Positions 59,105-64,000 of a stretch of DNA of 64,000 nucleotides are shown piece after piece. Position numbers and translations under genes: made by a program. How positions within the stretch are numbered: the first letter of the stretch is position 1; each line of letters begins with the position of its first letter. The stretch is from assembly GCA_008508345.1 (NCBI GenBank), contig QNGE01001032.1, forward strand, positions 62,824-126,823, read 5' to 3'. The notes under the pieces were generated by a model that did no database searches, was not told the DNA's origin, and saw only the letters and a list, made by a program, of their open reading frames with translations. The stretch comes from Paragonimus westermani. Taxonomy: Eukaryota; Platyhelminthes; Trematoda; Plagiorchiida; Troglotrematidae.

Positions 59105-59215
59105 CGGCAACGTTTAGTAGTCTAGCTGTTAGACCGCTTCTTAGTTTAAGTATGCTGTTCCAGTCGTTGATTCGAATCCTGCTGAATTCTAGTTGTCCTG
59201 CAGTTGGATCAGTTC
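59105..59215 (+). repeat. Degenerate SINE-A copy
   Basis: TCTAGCTGTTAGACCGCTT followed by GTATGCTGTTCCAGTCGTTG and GATTCGAATCC match the tRNA-like part of SINE-A. With 58905-59032 it makes an inverted pair. Confidence 0.55.
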
Positions 59216-60937
59216 TATAAAAATGTACAGTTTTGCATACGCAAAGGCTATTAAGATAACCAAATTTGGTTCAAGTAGTGCACATGCACCCAAGGTTCAC
59301 ACTTCCTCTTAGTGTCTCTGTAATGTTTAATAAAATCGAAAAAATATGATTAAAACTGTCACCGTAATTACGGTGAATAGATCCGTAAGAGTCATTTCAC
59401 CAATACTTTGTCGCCTATTTTCAAACAAATGGTTAACAAAGTCCGATGCTTTGTTCCGCGGCTTCACCAGAGCTACTTGTGATGCGTCAAATTTGATGGC
59501 TTCACAGCTTGACTAGCTTTTGTTCCTAAACACTCCCCACATACGCAGGTTGGCTTAAATCTAACAGAACCAAGGAGCCAAGGTGGAGTTTGAATTACGG
59601 CCGTAGTTTTCAGACATCAGTTATTCTTGTTCGCTACGAAGGTTTATTACTGCGTGCACTGATATCAGTCATTCGCTTGAGTGAACGTATGAAAGTCTTT
59701 CAATCCCAACAATCGTCTAACTTCTGCTTTGAAATCTTTCTTGGATGATCACACCAAATAAGGTCAAGCAGTCACTAAACTTCTGATGGCGTCTGATTAG
59801 TCTTTTCATAGTTTTTCTACCCATCTTCAACATTTTGGCAATGCAGTGTTTCTGCAATCCACCTATTCACACCCTCGAAAAACTGTAGACCAGTTTGTTT
59901 ACGGAACACAGCTATTTGCTTAAGGTCATCCGCACGCGAACATACGTTAAAATACCCTGAACACAATCTTTGACGCAGTCGTAGGAGGGAACGATCAAGA
60001 GGAGGTAAAAGGCTTGACCTCATTAGCGAGCCGAATAAAGGTGTATATCGCGAAATGTATAGCTGCTACAGATTATGTAGTAAAAAGCAGACGTGAGTTA
60101 ATCGGTGCACAGGTGTATATTTGGTTAACAGAATGGATTTAATTTAAAAACAAAACAACTGTGTATAAGACGTTATGATTTATAGTAATATTTAACAGGG
60201 GAAATTTCGTAGTTTGGCCCACTTATTTCTTTACGTTTTTTTCTCGGGATTGCTCCAAAGAAACATGCAAGTGAACACTTATAGAGTTGAGGAAAGCGTA
60301 GCAAACAATTTTATTACCAGTGCCTTGTCATCAGGATAAATAGATGGGTTCGCCGAGGGTAGTATATTAGTGTGTTAAGAGATACTAATCATTAACGCCA
60401 AGTCAGTTAGACTCGTGAGGTCTAACTGTGCAGCACCAGTCATATAGGCTCTTGAAGCAAACGACATTTCTACGTCACAGCTCGTTCTAGAGGATTGAGG
60501 CATAGCCACCAAAAGTTCGGTGTTTTGACCAGAGGTTTCTGTGAGCACAATGAGGGTGAGTGTAAGCAGATTGCAATGGCTTCTGCGATGACTAGTTAAC
60601 CTTCTTTGACCCACAGACCCCATAGATCGGCTCGAACGAATAAGCGGGGTCGATCGGATGGTTTCCTACGAACAAGTGCGCGGCGACCGCTGGGTGATTC
60701 TCCCGAATACGTTTAGACAATCGCCTTTTTGTGCTGCCTATCTAGCTTGCTTTACAGAAACAAACGAAATTTATAGTGGTTCACGATACTCACCATCGAC
60801 ATGAAATCATGTGAACGTTTCCCCCTTGTTTGGACGCATAGGTTGGAGGTAATCTGGACGGAGTTGGAACTGGCAACCCATCAAGTTATTAGCTGAAGAC
60901 TGAGAGAATTGATGTGAAATTTGCTTGCCTATCGCAG
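59216..60937. other. Unrecognised minus-strand ORFs
   Basis: Frames at 59817-60023 (KQTGLQFFEGVNRWIAE) and 60375-60623 (MTGAAQLDLTSLTDLA) are open on the minus strand. I do not recognise them as receptor exons; repeat-derived sequence seems more likely. Confidence 0.25.
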
Positions 60938-61081
60938 GTGTTAGGGGTCATGGAAGACCCAGCCCATGCTGGGAACGATTATCGGTACAAATTTCGTTCA
61001 TATGCGGAGCGTTCGGACTACTATTTTCTGTTGAGTCCAATTAAGGACGAACCCTTTCGTCAAATGTCTGTTCGAGAGTAA
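60938..61081 (+). CDS. Candidate terminal exon, product unknown
   Basis: The acceptor TTTGCTTGCCTATCGCAG ends at 60937, and a 47-codon frame runs to TAA at 61079-61081. The peptide is rich in aromatic and charged residues (NDYRYKFRSYAERSDYYFLL) and looks like the conserved end of a globular protein. I do not recognise it. No AATAAA is close by and no partner exon was found. It lies on the strand opposite to the receptor exon. Confidence 0.4.
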   Translation: MLGVMEDPAHAGNDYRYKFRSYAERSDYYFLLSPIKDEPFRQMSVRE

Positions 61082-61489
61082 TCGTGAAGGGTGTGAGCCG
61101 ACGATCTGAAACCGATTGTGTCCACTGGTATCAAAAGAGAGTGGACAAGTTGCCTACCTTACAAATTTATATATACTTGGCAGCTCGAGTGTATCAGTTA
61201 CACACCATACCCGTTTCCGTAAGTCTGATTCATGTGCTACTCTTCCTACGCTTTCTATGCTTCTCCACAGAAAGCGCTGAGCAGGTTCTACTGAGGCTCT
61301 TTGAAAGCAACTTGCGCACACAGGAAGGGCGATCCCCTTAAACGCGCGTTTGGGTCGGCGACTTTGCGGTTTAGGTGTGAGGCCTTTTACTTTGGCCGAA
61401 ACTCTGCATTGAATAACAGATTGCTGAGATGGTTCAATTATGTTAATGACTTCAAGCTATGTTAGATAGCCGGGTTTTTACTGGAGTGG

Positions 61490-61850
61490 GAATGGGTTCG
61501 CTGTCTTTTCTCCTCTCGCAATGATCGGACAATGCGAACATTTCATACAAGGCTGAGTTTAAGCGTTTGATTATGATTAATCAGCCAGGTCTATTCTGAG
61601 GTTAGTGACGATGTGGTTAGTGTCACAGGCACGACAGCCGGAGCTCCTATTCGGGCTGGGATTACGACAGGCACTACCGATGACCTCTAATAAGAGCAAA
61701 ACTTCAGTCCAGTGTTTCCTTATGAAGTGGGCCAGCCGAAAGGATTGTCTGAATGAGAAATCGATGACCGAATGTGGATGGTGTTCAATTGGAAACGATG
61801 TAATTCGTTCGATCGAACTAAACACTGAGGGTACACATTCCAGGGTGTGA
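61490..61850 (+). repeat. Diverged SINE-B copy with 5' flank
   Basis: Order of blocks: TCCTCTCGCAATGATCGG (5' flank unit), then a damaged tRNA-like head (GATGTGGTTAGTGTCAC), ACTACCGATGACCTCTAAT, AGTCCAGTGTTTCC and a TGGTGTTCAATTGG tail. It includes the part that precedes the 50644 copy. Confidence 0.55.
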
Positions 61851-62488
61851 ACACAATCCCTCAGGTTGGTGACTGCCGAGTTAGATGTGGAAGTCGGTGT
61901 TCTGAGGCCATAAGCCCCAATCACACCACAGTCCATTTAACAGCATGAATCGCAAAGTTATTACACAAGCGTGTCATTCGAAATATCTGCTATCCTTGAA
62001 CACTTTTTGCAGCATCTCCAACAGACGTGCACAGATTGCAACGTGCACGCGGTTAACCAAGAAAACTGGCAGCTTTCACGAACGAGAGCGCTTCGCGACT
62101 CAATGACTCAAGAGACTGTGACGTGATTGACTTATTACTAATTCGTATTCCCCCGTCGATTATTCCGTGTTATGTCACCCACAAAACTGTTTGTACTTTA
62201 AAGCTCCCGGTCTTTTATTTCTACTGCTTTGGAGTTAGACGTGGGTTCGAGCCAGTGTGTAGACTGCAAATGTGCATACCACACTTCCACCCAACACCGT
62301 GGGTCCTGAACAAGCAGATGCATAATGTGAGTTATGTGATGTGCTTGACCGTATGTGAGCGTGTTGTTTATTCACCAAGCAAATTACAGGATCGTTCTCG
62401 ATCCTTGAAACTTCATTCAAGACATTCGTTAATTAACACATTTTCCTGACTGGTTCGCATTTAAACAGGTACGGAAGACCAAACTGTA
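61851..62488. other. No supported gene
   Basis: Short open frames only. Confidence 0.5.
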
Positions 62489-62620
62489 AAGTCAGGGCTT
62501 CGTTCGGATTCGAAACAGCGACAGAAACAGCATGCATCAACATGGCAAGCGCTCTAACAGCTGAACTACGAAGCCACACCAGGAGCTGGAAATTTCACAT
62601 TTTGACTCTGTTACCCACCT
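62489..62620 (-). mobile_element. SINE-A copy, minus orientation
   Basis: The reverse complement gives AAATGTGAAATTTCCAGCTC, then GTGTGGCTTCGTAGTTCAGC, TAGAGCGCTTGCCATGTTG, ATGCATGCTGTTTCTGTC and CGAACGAAGCCCTGACTTTA. This is the same order and flanks as 54310-54480. Confidence 0.8.
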
Positions 62621-62774
62621 GTCTCACTGTCTCATACGGAATCTACCAAATGATCCAGGGGGTTGACTGTCCTTGAAGGATTTCTCAAACAGTTCACACT
62701 GGAATCCACCAACGTTACTGCTGAGTATAGAAATTGTATTAATAATAAGTGGTCCTGCAGACTTGTGATTTAGA

Positions 62775-62950
62775 TGCGAATCAAAGGTGAAAATTCAGGG
62801 CCTCAGTTGGATTCGAATAAGTGACTGAAACACCACCCCTCGTTAATTTCGTTGGGCAGTTTCCGCCTTAAACCTTGCTATTTCTGTCACTGGCTCGAAT
62901 CCAGCTGACTCCGATTTCTCACAGTTGGTTCTCACCTAAACTCAGAAGTA
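62775..62950. repeat. Inverted pair of half SINE-A copies
   Basis: The left half (GCCTCAGTTGGATTCGAAT) reads as SINE-A on the minus strand. The right half (CACTGGCTCGAATCCAGC then CTCACAGTTGGTTCTCACC) reads on the plus strand. The B-box ends of the two halves face away from each other. Confidence 0.6.
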
Positions 62951-64000
62951 TACCAAATTACTTATCATTAAATCCTATCACCTGTTTGTTGGCGATGTCT
63001 AAAACAAAGAACCACTAATTCGTGCATGCCACCTAGCTCATTTCACTGTGAGTTTAAGTTCCGGCGATACTTAGGGGACTCTTCGAACCAAGGACAAATC
63101 CACCTGCTGAGCAATGATTTTACAAGGAGTATTGGAGACCATATAACACAGCCGTGACTATTTACATGGTGCGCCATCGTACAGATTGATCGGTTCGCGC
63201 CAAGACATAAACACAAGACTAAAAGCTACTGTGTGCAGAAAAGGCGCATAATGAACAGTCTGTTTTGAACATTACTCTCAAATATAGCGTGTTCCTTGTT
63301 TTACATGCTAAGCTTAGTTTGTGCTGGAAATAGACATACGGTAATCGGTATCTGATCAGCCAGGTCTGTTAACAAGTGCTATTGTACGGTCTGTATTCAG
63401 TGTATCAGTGACAACGACAAGTATCGAACGGTTGGGGTTGTGCGGCGTGGCTGTTTGGGAAAAAATCTGTAGGTAGCAAGTAGAAGAATAATGAAGACAG
63501 ATCGCTGAGTTGAAATACATCCTTTAACTATAACACAGACGACACTTGTGGCGAATTAAACCTTTGTCTACTTTTAAGCATCTCAACAGTTTCCGATTCA
63601 TATGCGATACAGCGTGTCACCCATCAGGAAGTAGCTCGTGACGTAAATCCTCGAATCCTAACCTATCATGTACTTTTGGTACCCTGACAACGTTCACGTC
63701 TGGTAAGAGCTTCTACATTCAAACAGATTCTGCTGGCCTGTCCTTCATACTTACACAATGGAGCAGGTATACTTACAAGTTCACTCACCATACAAGAATA
63801 GTGGTTAGGGAGTGTAAATTTCCGATGCTCGATGGAACTGACATGACCGAGCAATGATGCAAGCAAAAGATGAGTAGTTCTAATCCAGGCCAGATTACTA
63901 AATCATGGTCCCACTCGGACGCACGTAGCAGCGCAAACCAGTTGCAGTGATGGCTAAGTGCAGGCGTCCTTTGGCTTCGGTCACTGTGACAGGCTAATGC
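62951..64000. other. No supported gene
   Basis: I see nothing recognisable. The minus frame 63666-63866 has no motif that would make it a receptor exon. Confidence 0.5.

Noticed and set aside
1..64000. CRISPR arrays, bacterial operons, viral genomes, defence or toxin systems
   Set aside because: None is present. There are no regularly spaced short repeats, no dense gene clusters, and all RT-bearing units belong to LTR, LINE or Penelope-like retroelements.

Overview
The window looks like a piece of a large, repeat-rich animal genome, most probably a parasitic flatworm (trematode). The evidence is indirect. There are widely spaced exons with good GT/AG borders, a metazoan-type PHF20-like chromatin gene, an ionotropic glutamate receptor exon, and a dense mixture of Penelope-like elements, Ty3/Gypsy elements (one resembling the trematode CsRn1 group), an R2-clade LINE and tRNA-derived SINEs. 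There is no sign of bacterial or viral gene organisation. I could not run a search, so the species is not named.

Layout. Positions 1-3890 hold no gene I can support. From 3891 to 19161 on the + strand lies the 3' part of one split gene (exons 3891-4306, 7851-8410, 12450-13065, 15080-15276, 18335-19161). All four introns agree in phase and the five exons give 871 readable codons with a C2H2 finger followed by a PHD finger. A poly(A) signal sits 20 bp after the stop. Its introns carry an R2-clade fragment, SINE copies, a Penelope-like tail and a 146-bp perfect palindrome. A weak convergent (minus-strand) coding candidate follows at 19491-20622.

The segment from 22 to 40.7 kb is a graveyard of retroelements. 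It contains a Mag-like Ty3/Gypsy element bounded by 62/66-bp LTRs (22441-26581), a CsRn1-like Ty3/Gypsy remnant (27882-30830) carrying a nested inverted-dimer insertion with a 15-bp target duplication, and a Penelope-like GIY-YIG tail (30906-31260). After these come a 105-bp tandem duplication, a dispersed repeat interrupted by a 166-bp insertion with a 9-bp target duplication, a second-lineage Penelope-like remnant (about 36.2-38.0 kb) and a decayed LINE (38641-40690).

At 44215-47078 sits a nearly intact and apparently young Penelope-like element. It has two 199-bp direct repeats that differ at two positions, a reverse transcriptase with YVDD, a C-terminal GIY-YIG endonuclease, and one frameshift. 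From 50 kb onward the window is mainly SINE copies (two families), an assembly gap (52984-53464), a Gypsy RT scrap and several unrecognised ORFs. The last exon of a glutamate receptor lies on the minus strand (58561-58834), and a short + strand candidate terminal exon lies at 60938-61081. The host genes do not form a pathway; what links the window is the layering of retroelements around and inside them.
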